From positions 1,550,001 through 1,614,000 of the forward strand of contig RBKR01000010.1 of NCBI GenBank assembly GCA_004835665.1: a stretch of DNA of 64,000 bases, read 5' to 3'. The stretch is from Phoma sp. XZ068 (lineage: Eukaryota; Ascomycota; Dothideomycetes; Pleosporales; Didymellaceae). A model generated the notes under the pieces. The model ran no database searches and had not been told where the DNA came from. It saw only the letters and a list, made by a program, of their open reading frames with translations. How positions within the stretch are numbered: the first letter of the stretch is position 1; each line of letters opens with the position of its first letter. The position numbers were made by a program, and so were the translations under genes. Below, in pieces: positions 32,386 to 44,110 of this stretch.

Positions 32386-33166
32386 CTATCGATCTTCGTA
32401 CGCAGGCGGGGGCAATGAATCCAGGTCTTCATCTGTAACAGATGCAACATTAGCTCTGGCAGGAGCTTCTATTTCGTCAGTAAGCTGCGCGCCCTCACTC
32501 TCCCGTCCTTCAAACAAAATCCGGAGAGGAAACTCGATACACAGCACTGGATCCCCAAAGGTGAGAGCACGGACAGTCAAATGTAATGCGAGACTATAAG
32601 TCCGCGAGACGAGGCAGCTGTGAAAGGTTAAGGATAAGAACGAGATCCTGCGGGAAGGTAATCGGAACCTGAAAGCTTGAGGTGTAGAAGCTGCCACCAC
32701 GGTAGGTGCTTGAAGCTGGCATAGATCTTGCGCAAGAGGCATCTGCCAAGCATCTACAGGGCAAGCGAAAGCGAAGAAATCGCCGCCCACCATATCTCCG
32801 ACATCACCAGGCGGCGTCGCGTTGTGGATCCATTGAAGAGGAGCCGTGCCGAAAGATCTAGAACAAATGACCTCCTGAAGAAGTCTTCGCCGCGTTTGGT
32901 GAAGCCTAGACAAGGGTCCTGTGGGCAAGTCCTCCTCTGGTGGTAACCCCAGAAGCGTAGAAGCTTTGAGCTTCATCGTTATCGCCTTTAGTCGTACCGG
33001 TGATGTTGAGACCTCTGACGTGTCAAATCGGCGGGATACGCCCACTGTAGTTGTGATTGGGTGTCCTTGCAAGCGATCATACGTCGTGAAAGCATGGGAT
33101 TCATTGGGTTGGCGCCTTCGCAGACCAGCGTTCCGAGCGTGCCTCTGAGCGCGTCCTTCATGACTT
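32386..33166 (-). CDS. probable arrestin-like protein with C-terminal PPxY motif (5' end unresolved)
   Basis: The frame holds HAFTTYDRLQGHPITTTVGV, like the strand-rich start of fungal arrestin domains. The second half has FRLPSRRISFLSLTFHSC ... TYSLALHLTVRAL followed by IEFPLRILFEG, the usual arrestin pattern. It ends SLPPPAYEDR, a PPxY site typical of alpha-arrestins that recruit Rsp5-type ubiquitin ligases to membrane cargo. The sequence between these parts is less typical, and the frame has no clear ATG at the 5' end. An upstream exon in 33166-33401 is likely. It may be degenerate. Confidence 0.5.
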
Positions 33167-33659
33167 TATCCCTACGCATGCAATGTTCTGGGTTCTGCGT
33201 ATGGACACGCGGAGGTGGCCTCGGCTCCGGAAGTCGGACAGATTTGGACCACCAACGATTCTTCTTCCAAGAGCGACGTAGCTGTGGAAGATGCTGCGAT
33301 CCGTACGACCCGAACGTTGATCTTATACCGAATCTTGACAGCATCTGATGTGTTTTCTTCGAATCCTGCGTCGCAGAGCTTTGTGAGTCTGGGCTTGTCA
33401 AGGCTTGGTGCTTGTTCTCCTAAAACAGCTGCTACAAAATCAAAGTTCCAGTGGTTTTTTCCGTTACGGTGGTCGTTTTGTTACAGGTGGATGCGCTTTA
33501 GGAAACACGTATCAATAAATAAGGTGGGCAGAAGCAGTGAAGGAGCAGGACGTAGTGTGGATTTGTTTGCTAGGGAAAGTTTAGGCTGCTATAAGCTGCA
33601 CACACGATTTGTAAGAATTATTGTTCTAACTTTAAAAGTTTAGTTATACTAAGGTATCC

Positions 33660-34080
33660 TTGTCAGTTTAGGAAAGGCGATTGGCGGGTTTCAGACGGTT
33701 CGGCTAAATGCTTGGGGGCAAGAACTCGGAAGAGGAGTGACCCGCTGAAAACGGCTCCTAGGCTGAAAACGGACTCCACACGCTGAAAATGGGCTCCGCG
33801 GTTTGCAGCAACATCTGTATCAACAATAAAATATCTCTGCAACCCTCCTGTGCGAAAAAGCGTTTGTACTTTTACAGAATCAAACAACAAGCTTTTGTCA
33901 CCTGTCCACGCTTGCTTGTGTTTTTCTTTTTTGGTAGTGTATGCGCATCTGATCCTTGTTGATAGTTATCCACCAGCATGTCTTGCACTGCGCACCGTCA
34001 AGCGGCTCTCCAAGCTCTTTAACTAGCAGGCCTAGCAGACTAGGTAGCATTAGTTCTTTTGGGTATAAGATGTTTCTGCC
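33660..34080 (-). pseudogene. OrsD-like (DUF3505) fragment
   Basis: Minus frames read LDGAQCKTCWWITINKDQMR and IHYQKR, a C2H2 finger of the OrsD type, and after a stop and frame change VKVQTLFRTGGLQRYFIV, another conserved segment of the family. Two or more lesions are present. The intact pogo element begins at 34087, directly upstream on this strand. A small triplicate of GCTGAAAACGG-like units lies at about 33751-33800 inside the fragment. Confidence 0.5.
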
Positions 34081-34086
34081 CTGATA

Positions 34087-36222
34087 CCGTGTCTGTGCGC
34101 ACAATGCCCGGATTCACACAACGCCCGCTCCGAGCCCTCACGCCCACCACAAAAATGAGGCTGTAGAGCCACCAACAATAGATAATATCATGAGATTTCT
34201 TGGTGGAGTACTTAATTAATGCCTGCAAAACTTTCTGCTATTACAGTTTTTTGCGTGGAGCTATTTTGCGGCCACGGCTGTTGTATACAGGTGGAGGAGT
34301 TGGGGAACGCGACGCAGCGATAGTATGACTACAGGCACCTGCACCACCACGCTTTTTAACTGTTTTTGACTGCAATTGACCTGAGGCCTTGCGCTTGCCC
34401 TGATTAGGCAATTGGATACTTTTTTCAGCGTCGCGATCGTGTTTTTGGGCCTCTTTGGCAGCCTTGCGTTCAGCTACTTCCTGGGCCTTGATCGCCCTAA
34501 GGCGGGCTCTCTCTTCCTTCTCCCTCACCCGCTGCTCACGCTTCTCTTGAGCAATCTTCTCTTTAAATAGCTTATTAGCGTGCCTTAGTTTAGCCATCTC
34601 AGCCTTTTTAAACTCTTCTTCTTGCTTCTCTTGCTCTGCAACAGCCATCCGAGCGCGTGCCTCACGGAAGGCACGAGGAGACCACATCATCGCTCCACTA
34701 TGATACTCCTGGTGTTGTTGCAAGTCCAATTGCCTTGTGGGTTGACTCTGACGCTTCTTCTTATAGTGTAGCTTCTGGCGTAGGCCTTCATTCTCGTTGT
34801 GAAGTAGCTCTACCTGAGTTGAGAGATGGTGGATAGTTTGACCCAGCTTCCGTGCACCTACACTACGTGGATCCTTCACCTCTGCACGTAGGGTAGTACA
34901 AGCCCTAAGCCAGTCCTCTGCAGAATAAGCTGTAGAACCAGAGGAAATTGATACAGAGGTCTCAGGAGTAGTGTGGCGGAATCTATCGAGGATAACGTCG
35001 GGGTTCACGGGGGATATACCGGTTGCTGTGAAGGCCTGTTTTACTAGCTCCTTAGTGAACGTAGATATCCAGGCAGGCCAGAAAAGGCTAAAGAAGTCAC
35101 CTTTTGACAGTGGGGAGAGGCCTTGGGATTGCTGGAGGTGGTTATCAAGTTCGTTGGAGTAGTTGGACGAGAGGGGCTTGAAGCAGACTACGTCTAACGG
35201 TTGGAGCGTCTGGGTACTGTGGGGTGGTAATACAGCCAGGATAATCCGATTCTGGTAACAGTATTCGATGAAAGCTGGCGTCAGGTGACTCCCATGGCCA
35301 TCTACAATCAAGAGCCGATACTTTCTCCGCGCTTTGGTCTTGGTGTAGCGGTCAAACACTTGTTCGAGCCAGGCTAATCCAATCTCATTGTTCGTCCAGC
35401 CTGTAGGCGAAGAAGCCACGTGAATCACGTGTGTTCCTGCCTCGATATCGGCTACCCAGTTGCTTTGGAGGGTAGAGTTCTTTGAGGCAAAGATGATGCC
35501 AGGGGGAAGAGCAGTACCATCCGCGCAGATTGTAGCCAACAGGCTCACCCACTCACGTGAGCCATCTTGAAGAGCCTGCCTGACCTCCTTCTTCTCCCAT
35601 TGACGCCTGCTGAAGATGCGCTTAGTCCTGCCTAGTACCCCAATAGCAAAGCCCTTCTCATCCATATTGTACATATGCTCTGGCTCAATCTCATATTCAG
35701 CGACCTTCTGCTGCAGCAGGTCAAAGTACAGCTTGTACTTATACCCTGACTCAGCGTTGTGGCGACTAGAGTCCATTCCTGTCGTCCATTGAGAGGTGAG
35801 CTTGTTGCGGTGACGGTGGAGGAAGCGTGTAATCCAGGTATCAGAGCAAGGGTTCTGGGCAACTGATGAAGCAAAGTTGCGTACCATATGTCTATTAGGA
35901 GGTATATGACGCGTAGTAAGCTGCTTTATATACTCCACAAGGTCCAACTCCTGTTGTGGGGTGAGTTTCCGACGTCGTTGGTTTGCAACGTCCCTGGGAA
36001 CCTGATCGCGACGGTGACGGCGCGCCAACGTTGAGCGATCTACACCATGCTCTTGGGCAATTTTTGTATACACAAGTTTATCGCCTGGGTTCAAATTACG
36101 AATCTGCGCAAGCGCATCATTAATCCCTGGCATGGTTGTTGAGTTATGACGCGTTGAATATGTGGTGTTGTTGGGCGGAGCGGGCGTTGTGTGAATCCGG
36201 GCATTGTGCGCACAGACACGGG
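34087..36222 (-). mobile_element. complete pogo/Fot1-type DNA transposon
   Basis: 2.1 kb; ends start CCGTGTCTGTGCGCACAATG with inverted repeats of about 43 bp. The right end has one additional G before the flanking TA (36223-36224); the left TA is 34085-34086. One intact transposase is encoded on the minus strand. OrsD-like fragments lie on both sides. Confidence 0.9.
34241..36133 (-). CDS. pogo/Fot1-type transposase, intact
   Basis: 630 uninterrupted codons, starting MPGINDALAQIRNLNPGDKL. The HTH includes DRSTLARRHRRDQ and LTTRHIPPNRHMVRNFASSV. Catalytic residues are D158 (YNMDEKGFAIG), D278 (LLIVDGHGSH) and D314 (LQPLDVVCF). A charged tail begins at about residue 480. It is closely similar in layout to the transposases at 10677 and 25789, but its terminal repeats differ in sequence, so each probably recognises its own ends. 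Confidence 0.93.
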   Translation of the reverse strand: MPGINDALAQIRNLNPGDKLVYTKIAQEHGVDRSTLARRHRRDQVPRDVANQRRRKLTPQQELDLVEYIKQLTTRHIPPNRHMVRNFASSVAQNPCSDTWITRFLHRHRNKLTSQWTTGMDSSRHNAESGYKYKLYFDLLQQKVAEYEIEPEHMYNMDEKGFAIGVLGRTKRIFSRRQWEKKEVRQALQDGSREWVSLLATICADGTALPPGIIFASKNSTLQSNWVADIEAGTHVIHVASSPTGWTNNEIGLAWLEQVFDRYTKTKARRKYRLLIVDGHGSHLTPAFIEYCYQNRIILAVLPPHSTQTLQPLDVVCFKPLSSNYSNELDNHLQQSQGLSPLSKGDFFSLFWPAWISTFTKELVKQAFTATGISPVNPDVILDRFRHTTPETSVSISSGSTAYSAEDWLRACTTLRAEVKDPRSVGARKLGQTIHHLSTQVELLHNENEGLRQKLHYKKKRQSQPTRQLDLQQHQEYHSGAMMWSPRAFREARARMAVAEQEKQEEEFKKAEMAKLRHANKLFKEKIAQEKREQRVREKEERARLRAIKAQEVAERKAAKEAQKHDRDAEKSIQLPNQGKRKASGQLQSKTVKKRGGAGACSHTIAASRSPTPPPVYNSRGRKIAPRKKL

Positions 36223-36385
36223 TAGCTGTCTGCAGTCTGCTTCCTTGCGTTGACTGCTATAGTATAATAGGCATGACCTTATAGCAAAACATCTAGAGGC
36301 ACTACTATGATAATTAAGGTAAGAGAACAAGGTGGTAGATACCTAAGATTATTCAAGACTTACAAAATCTTGCGTTCTTACTACC

Positions 36386-37140
36386 TTAACGGTTCCTTTG
36401 CTTTTGCCCCGAAGCAGCTCTTTTTCTGAGGGGTTTGTCAAGCTCTAGCTTCATGTCTGTAATCTCCTCTGTTGTAGGACTACAGCTATCACTAACTCTC
36501 TTTCTTTTGCCTCGTGTCGGTCCTATACACTGTTCTAAGGTTGTAGACTCTGATGTACTTTCTCGCCCGCTATCGGGCGAAGAAGCTCCATTCGAAGAGT
36601 CGGCTTGACTCCACTCAAGCTCCAAGCGCTTTGGCGCCTTCGAAGAGCTTCGAGTTGAAGATGAGACCACTGCTGCCGCAGTATCCTTAGTCATGACATC
36701 CCGACTACCGCTACGATCTAGAACATCATTCTCTTGAGTCATAGTGAACTCGTGCCATACGCGGCTGTTTTCCAAATATCGATCTATAAGGTCCGGCTGG
36801 AGCTTTGTTGGATAGCCGTGCTCGAGCGCGTACGCAGCAGCATGGGTAACAGGCTTGTGTCCTGTTTGAAAGGAGAGAAGTTGGAGAAAGCCGTTGAATC
36901 CTTGGGAGTGTTGGGATCAAAGGGTGTAATCAGAGCAGGGAAGTGCTTCTTAGCAATGCTTACTGCTATTTGTTTGTACACACTTGTACTAAGATAGACT
37001 GAGGACTACGGCGCTGCCCTCTTCAAGCACGAGTGACAAACTGATGCAGAGAAGCACCCTGTCACATTGTCGTGTGTTGCAGAAAAGATGGTTCTCGGCT
37101 GACAAAATTTCTGAACGGTCGGATGTATGCGAGATCTCGT
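36386..37140 (-). pseudogene. C-terminal fragment of an OrsD-like gene
   Basis: The pieces AYIRPFRNFVSRE, YKQIAVSIAKKHFPALITP and RVWHEFTMTQENDVLDRSG match, in order, the C-terminal third of the intact gene at 46486-49413 (YIRPFRNLISR, VSIAKKHLPALVQP, HMWHEFTLTREEDVLD). The last 129 codons form one frame ending KQRNR. Between the pieces the frame shifts at about 36780-36870, and the segment before 36990 is broken. It is a relic copy of the same family. Confidence 0.75.
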
Positions 37141-37200
37141 GGCGCTTCCATCTTGCATTCATCAACGGGTGGACATGAGCTGGAGTGACGAGAGGAAGAT

Positions 37201-37557
37201 ATGAGACACGAAGAGGGCGAGGATATGGGAGAATATATAAAAGCAAACAAGCTTCTGCAAGGCGTACAAGCTGATCGTGAACGCCGACTAGCCAATAAGG
37301 CGGTTGGAACAGCGAACAAATCCTCCCCAAGTCCTGTCAGCGAAGCATCGAAACCTGATGAACGCGAACTCATCCGATCCATATCTTTCGTTGGGCATGG
37401 CTGGGTGGCTGGTAAGGGATATCTGTTGGGCAACTTCGCAGACGGAGAGCTCGTTGCAGCGCTCGACAAAATGGCGCAAGGAAGAGTTCCAACGCACGAG
37501 GAGGTTGCTAAGAAAGTTCAAAGAGACGCCCAGGCAAGTTGTGCAGTACAATATTAA
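37201..37557 (+). CDS. possible small hypothetical protein
   Basis: A 118-codon frame with balanced, soluble composition (KANKLLQGVQADRERRLANK ... AALDKMAQGRVPTHEEVAKK). No family is recognised, and no introns or neighbours support it. It may be the remnant of a larger gene. The rest of 37140-38741 shows no supported gene. Confidence 0.25.
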   Translation: MRHEEGEDMGEYIKANKLLQGVQADRERRLANKAVGTANKSSPSPVSEASKPDERELIRSISFVGHGWVAGKGYLLGNFADGELVAALDKMAQGRVPTHEEVAKKVQRDAQASCAVQY

Positions 37558-38741
37558 TTCGACGGCTTGCAATCCTACAGTTGTTGTGCAGCCGTAACGT
37601 GCAAACGATTAGGGAATACACTACTGGAACTGGTTTGCAAAATTGGCTAGATTATGCTGACCTTTAGCGAGCTTTTGCGTATAAGCATTTCAAGTGGTCT
37701 AAGCTTGTTTTATTCTCTTTCTGGCAAGCCCTCTGTCTGTCTCAGCAAAGGACCCCTGTCCTAAATATTTTCCGTTTGTTTTGTAGGACCGGAAGCCAAT
37801 TTTGCAAACCAGTAAGCCATCTTCTCTTCCTGAGCTAATGATGCTGACCATCAGCAGTTTCCCGACGATAAGCTGCGCCAAGCTGCTGGCGCGTGTGCTG
37901 GCCGTCAGCCTTCAAGACTGTACAAGTCTTCAGAAACTCAGCTAAGGTGCATCCCAACCCTAAGTGAAGAGACATATAGACCTTTGATACGAACAGGGCT
38001 TACAGTCAGCATAAGCAACGTCATGGTGTAGCTTAGCAGTATTGACGGTCAGCTTTAGCGTCAGAAGATTGGCTGACTTTAGCGGGGATAAGGTACTACG
38101 TACTTGTCAGCATCACTGCTCGTGAGTCAACATCGGTCTCAAAGGGCTGCGATAGCTGTTTGCTTCCGTAACGAATTTGACGCTATACCCACAACAGACC
38201 GGCCACCAGGAGTCGCTGTGGCGGAGGCTGGCGGCTTTCTGGAAGCGTCTCGCCTAGCCTCGTTGCTGCACCGTAGCCTCATTCCCAGCACTGAGCCGCG
38301 CTGCCAAGAGACGTCTCAACGCGCTCTTCGCCGTCCTCAGTCGGCCACCCCACAGTTGTAATAGACAAGGTCAGTCGAGTGTGTAGATGCTGAATAATGA
38401 AGAGTGCATCGCAATGAGGGCGTGGTCATCGCGAAAGCGTGGCCTGCCGGGGCCGTGCTGCGCCTCTGCATGAGCACAATCAGCCGCGTCTGCCCCCGTT
38501 CGAACATCCTCACAGAACCAAGAGCATGGCGCAGAACACCAGCTTCAGCCTGCAACACTTAGATCGCTGTTTCACCGTACAGCTACCCGGGGCTTTACAG
38601 CCATTCGTTCTCTTCTCCATACGCTCGTCCTAGATTGCATGCGAGAGCCAGCTGCCGCACTCTCGTCCTACAGGGCTGCCGCGTCGAGCCTCTCGCATCT
38701 CCTTCCCACCGCATGCGCCTGTCACACATCTACACGAATCG

Positions 38742-41518
38742 ATGCGTCTTTTGAACTACGACGAACATGGCGAGCTCGGCATCATTAGCTTCGATGATTC
38801 CGCGATACCGCCTTATGCGATACTTTCACACACGTGGGGAGCAGATGCAGATGAGGTGACTTTCGCGGACCTTGTGACAGACGCTGGCAAGGCTAAGCGT
38901 GGCTACGAGAAGATTTGCTTCTGCGGACAACAAGCACGGCAAGATGGCCTGCAATACTTCTGGGTAGACACATGCTGCATCGACAAGGCGGACAAGGCTG
39001 AGCTCTCCCACGCTATCCGATCCATGTTTCGCTGGTATCAGAACGCAGCGAAATGCTATGTGTATCTGTCAGACATGTCGACAAGGAAGGAGAACGTCGA
39101 TGATACGCTTACCGAGTCCACTTGGGAGGCCGCTTTCAGGGCAAGTCGATGGTTCAAGCGCGGCTGGACGCTTCAAGAGCTTCTTGCCCCGAGCATAGTA
39201 GAGTTCTTCTCTCAAGAAGGGGAGAGGCTTGGTGATAAGAAGTCGCTAAAGTCATTGATCCACAAAACCACGAGCATCTCACGTAAAGCCCTCGATGGAG
39301 CACCTCTTTCTCAGTTCAGCGTTAACAAACGGTTGCGGTGGAAAGAAGGCCGGGACACCAAACGCGATGAAGATGCGTGGTACTCATTAGCAGGCATTTT
39401 TGATGTGGAGATAGCGCCGGCTTACACCGAAGGGGCGGCGAGCGCCTTTAAACGTCTAATGAACGAAATTGATAAGCTAGAAAGATGTGTCCAAGACGTA
39501 CGCCACACGGATCCACGTGACGACAAGAAGCGCATCGAGGAGACTAAAGGCGGACTGCTAGCTGATTCCTACCACTGGGCTCTCAACAACGCCACTTTCC
39601 AACAATGGAAACAGGACCAACGCAGCCGACTGCTATGGGTGAAAGGCGATCCCGGCAAGGGAAAGACGATGCTGCTCTGCGGCATCATCGACGAGCTGCA
39701 TAGTGCACTGCCTAAGACTGCCCTTCTGGCGTACTTCTTCTGCTAAGCGACCGACTCGCGCATCAATAGCGCTACGGCTGTGCTACGAGGGCTGTTGTAC
39801 ATGCTTGTGAGCCAGCAACCGTCACTTATATCTCACGTCCGCAAGAAACACGATCACGCTAGCAAGACACTATTTGAGGATGCGAATGCTTGGGTAGCCC
39901 TGACAGAGATCTTTGTGGACGTACTACGAGACCCACAGCTAAGCACTACCTACCTAATCATCGACGCACTAGACGAGTGCGCCACTGACCTGCCAAAACT
40001 GCTCGACTTTGTCGCAAAGCAGTCGTCTGCGTCTTGCCGCGTCAAGTGGATTGTTTCAAGCCGCAACTGGCCGAACATCGAAGAACAGCTAGAGCGGGCA
40101 GGAGACAAAGTGAGGCTGAGCCTTGAGTTGAACGCGAAGTCGGTCGCGGCAGCGGTTGACATCTTCATCCAGCAAAAGGTGGACCAGTTGGCACAGGAAA
40201 AGCAATACAAAGCAGAAGTTCGATCCGCCGTGTTCCAACACTTGACGTCTAACGCCAACGGTACCTTCCTCTGGGTAGCGTTGGTCTGCCAAGACCTCAA
40301 AGCGACACCAAAGTGGAATGTGCTGAAGAAGCTTACGCTTTTCCCGCCTGGACTAGGACCTCTGTACAGGCGGATGATGCAGCAGATCAGTGAGTCAGAC
40401 AGTGCTGAGATGTGTCAGCAAGTGCTGGCGTCGACTGCAATCTTGTATCGACCTGTGACAGTCGTCGAGTTGACTGCGTTCGTGAAGCTGCTTGAGGACT
40501 TTGTCGACGACCTGGAGTCGGTGCGGGAGATCATTGGCCTTTGTGGGTCGTTCCTCACTCTGCGAGGAGACACAGTCTACTTTGTGCATCAGTCCGCACA
40601 AGACTTTCTCTTCGCAAATTCATCTGACGAGATCTTTCCTGATGGGACTGAAGCTGCTCATTACGCGATCTTCTTGAGGTCGCTCGCTGTTCTGTCTGGA
40701 ACGTTGCACAGGGACATGTACAAACTGGGAGCGCTAGGAACCCCCATCGATGACCTTCAACCGCCTGAGCCTGACCCGCTAGCAGCGTCACGCTACTCGT
40801 GCGTCTACTGGATCGATCATCTGTACGACTCGAAGCCTAAGCCTTGGGCAGACGGTGTTGGTGATCTGAAAGTCACAGGCGCCGTCGATGAGTTTATAAG
40901 GAAGAAGTATCTCTACTGGCTAGAAGGGCTCAGTTTGTGCAAGAGCATAGCAGAAGGTGTGGGTTCAATGGCGAAACTGTGCTCTCTAGTCCAGGTATGG
41001 CATGCACATACAACATGCTTGTACAATGTATTTGATGTAGGTGCTAACGCCACTAGGAGATGGAGGATGCGAACGAACTTTCTAAGCTTGTCCAAGACGC
41101 GCAACGATTTCTCACGTATCACAAAGGGGTAATTGAGAGCTACCCTCTTCAAACATATGCATCTGCGCTGTTGTTTACTCCAACAGGGAGCGACATCAGG
41201 AGGTTGTTTCGGCACGAAGAGCCAAAAGGAATCACTATCAAGCCAGGGATGAGCGCTGGCTGGAGTGCTTGTCTGCAGACGCTCGAGGGCCATAGCAGTG
41301 ATGTCAGCTCTGTAGCCTTCAGCAGCCCTCTGTATCTAGGCACAAGCCTTAGCTCCGATAGCATATGGATCAAGCATGACGGCAGGAACATGCTGTGGGT
41401 ACCATCAGAGTATCGACCGTCATGCTCTGCGGTGTGCGGAAGCACAGTCGGTATGGGCGTTGGGTCTGGCAGAGTATGGACCTGCAGTATTGACCTACAC
41501 GCCCACATCTGTTCGTAG
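38742..41518 (+). pseudogene. HET-NACHT-WD40 NLR-like gene with one in-frame stop and a collapsed WD repeat array
   Basis: The first frame (38742-39746) has the HET blocks AILSHTWG, YFWVDTCCIDK, MFRWYQNAAKCYVYL and SRWFKRGWTLQELLAP. It then has the NACHT Walker A GDPGKGKT. A TAA at 39744 follows LLAYFFC, and the same frame continues directly (ATDSRINSATAVLRGLLYML), so this is a single nonsense change. The second part holds Walker B YLIIDALDEC, the WIVSSRNWP sensor and the winged-helix region FVHQSAQDFL. A GT-AG intron at 40995-41056 joins SLVQ to EMEDANELSKL. Only one partial WD unit (LQTLEGHSSDVSSVAFS) remains before the family's C-terminal cap, which ends LHAHICS. Relatives (het-d/het-e/het-r type) control incompatibility through variable WD repeats. 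Confidence 0.85.
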
Positions 41519-42240
41519 CAAAGCATACACAAGGGCTGATTCTCCTCTCGTGTATATTGATTTTCTACATTTCTGCTTTACAATATCTCTGCTTTACAGA
41601 GGAGTATAGGGATGCACATAAGCACACAAGTTGCATATTGTGGCATGGAAGCTTGCAGAGTTCTGAGGGAAATGACTGTCGCCAAGTCATGTCTTGATGG
41701 ACTTCGTGTTGTATCCCAGGGCTCTAACAACATGCAGCCCTCTATCCCAGGGCTCTAGAGCAGGGCTCTAACAACATGCAGCCCTCTATGTCGTTAGGGG
41801 AATTTTTTTATTAGGGACAAGATATCCCACGGCCGGCGTATCTCATAGCACGTAGGCCCCATGTCGTTATATTTAAGAGCCGGTGTCGTTACGTTCTCAA
41901 AGGCCGATTCATTCCAAATTTGAGTAACTATATCAGCATATAGAGTTACACGTTCCAGCCAATTTGCAGGAACACAACTGATGGCATTAATGGTGCTAGG
42001 GTTTTGTGTTCGTGGCTGGGGTCAGGTTCGTGACGTCGCGATACTCCGACTGCCAGGTTCGGAGGCGTTCCGAGATGACGACCAGCCATCGTTAAAAGCA
42101 AATATACGCACAGCTACAGGTAGGGGGACGCGTCAACAGCGCAACATATAGTGTGAGTCCACAGTAGAACGCCATGAACTTTAAAGAGTTGTTTTCCGCC
42201 CACCCCGTGTAGTTACATTATTGCATTTGTTGTTTACACC
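41519..42240. other. intergenic region with short duplications
   Basis: CAGGGCTCTAACAACATGCA-like sequence is directly repeated at about 41718-41742 and 41761-41785. Nothing else is recognised; no gene. Confidence 0.4.
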
Positions 42241-44110
42241 ATGGCAGGGAGTAGCATTGCAAGCAAGCATTTTGAGCATTTAGCTGAGTACGCGTTGGCC
42301 GTGTGCAAAGACTGCCGACACGGTGTGTTGCCCAGCCAGATCAAGAGCCATGTGCAGCGCAGCCACCACATTAAACGTAAGGAGGCCGAATTAATCACAG
42401 ATGATGTTCGCAATTGGGCCGGTTTGATTGAGTACGCCAGCGAGTTGAACGTGCCCAACCAAGTTGTCAAGCCCATCCAGCAGTTGCCCGTGTACCAGGA
42501 TAGAAAGATGTGTCAATTGGTCCCCGACCAGTGCCGCCAGATATTCCGGAGCGAACGCGTAATGAAAAACCATTGGCGAGACGCACACGAGTGGTCGCCA
42601 GCAGAGAAAGGCGGACGCCCAACCCAGGTGCAGCAGAAGAATATACAAAAGCGCATCGACAAGTATTTGAAGAAAGTGCATTGCCAGCGGCTGTTAGTCC
42701 AGGGCCAGGGGTCGCAGTATTTCCAGGTCCAGGAGGCCGGCGACGATGGCCCAGAGACGGTGCCCATTGATGGCGACGTAGCGTGGGCGCAGGTGGGCGA
42801 GCAGATGGCCAAGGCGTGGGCGAATATCGAGATGCGGGCGCAGAGCACCATCCAGGTGGGTGAGCGTGACGAGGTGAACCCGTGGCTGGAGCGGACGCAG
42901 TGGCTGCCGTATTTGGTCGGCATGGAGCGGCCAGAGTTGTTGGCGTGCATCGAAGAGCCCGTGGCAGAGCCAGATCCCAGGCAGGAGCAGCAGGCCGAGC
43001 CCGTGGAGGCGGCGATGTGGGATGCCATGGATGGATTGGCACGGTTCAGTCAAACGTCCGTCATCCGCCGCATCGGCGTGTTCGTGCGGTTAGAGGCCAT
43101 CCGGACGGAGAAGCACCAGACGCGGTACCAGCTGTTGCAGCCATACATAGACGAGCAGTCGATCGTGAAGCACGTGCGGTCATAGCAGCAGATAGTAATG
43201 TTTTTCGCACGGACCCAGCGCAAGCACACATAGAAGAGCCCCTAGTACCGGTTCACACGCCAGCAGCAAGACGCGTGGGAGGCGTTTGTTGAGGAGGCAG
43301 AGAGGGTCACAGGAGGGGAGGCTGGGGAGCAAGAGGAGGAAGGGGAAGAGATAGACGTAGATAACAGCAAAGAGGGTATAGTAGACAACGTTAACGAGGG
43401 CATTAACAAGATAGAGACAGTGCAAGACACAGCCCCTAACGCCATTATTAAGCCAACCAAGTTGTTGGGCATCTAGCAGGCGTGTTTAGAGTTTTGCATT
43501 GCATTAATAAGCTACAAGATTACACGCAGGGAGTACAACAGCGTGTTAGTGTGTGTATTAGCCGTGTTAGGTGTAAAGGAAGACAGTTAGAAGGGCGCCA
43601 AGCAGTATCCACCTGTTTTGTTAGCTGTTATTAAAGTAGCGTAGTTTATAGTTGTGCAGCAGGCGTTAGAGTTATTAGGCGCGTCTAACAACAGTAAGGA
43701 AGACAAGTTAGACAGTTTTAACAGTAACAGCGCGTACAAGAGCAACAGCAGCCCGCCCCAACGCTAGCGCAAAGAATATTTACAGTTTATACAGGAGATA
43801 ATAGACTAGTTTATAGTGCGCGGCAGCTACAGCCTAATGTAGTAGATATTAGATTTGCAGACGTACAGGTTAAAGATTTATTACAACATAACGTTGCGCA
43901 GGCATGTTAAGTAGGTTAGTACAGAGAAGTTGTTATACAACGATTTATAGTTTAGTATAGCCTAGTTCTGTAGCATAATTTACAGACTAGCAACAGAGAG
44001 CTGCTAATTGTTAATAGACAAGCTGTTGTTTAGCAGCAGTAAAGGCAACAAGCCTATACCTAGTGTGCTATAGGACAGCTTACGTAACAACCTAACTAAC
44101 AAGCAGCCTA
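42241..44110 (+). pseudogene. OrsD-like gene, intact N-terminus then RIP-type stops
   Basis: The first 314 codons are open (C2H2 finger CKDCRHGVLPSQIKSHVQRS plus HH; a second unit RSERVMKNHWRDAH). The frame stops at 43183 with TAG after KHVRS and continues in the same frame as QQIVMFFARTQRKH with further TAG codons where Trp is expected (TGG to TAG). Beyond 43480 the coding pattern is recognisable (QACLEFCIALISYKITRREY, EYLQFIQEIID, FIVRGSYSLM), but it has many stops of the C-to-T/G-to-A kind and is AT-rich. It ends at the pogo insertion at 44111. The family is known as OrsD-like/DUF3505, function unknown, often next to telomere-linked RecQ-type helicases. Confidence 0.8.

Noticed and set aside
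42467..43042. Long antisense frames over the OrsD-like gene (191 and 171 codons)
   Set aside because: Shadows caused by GC-rich third positions of the plus-strand gene.
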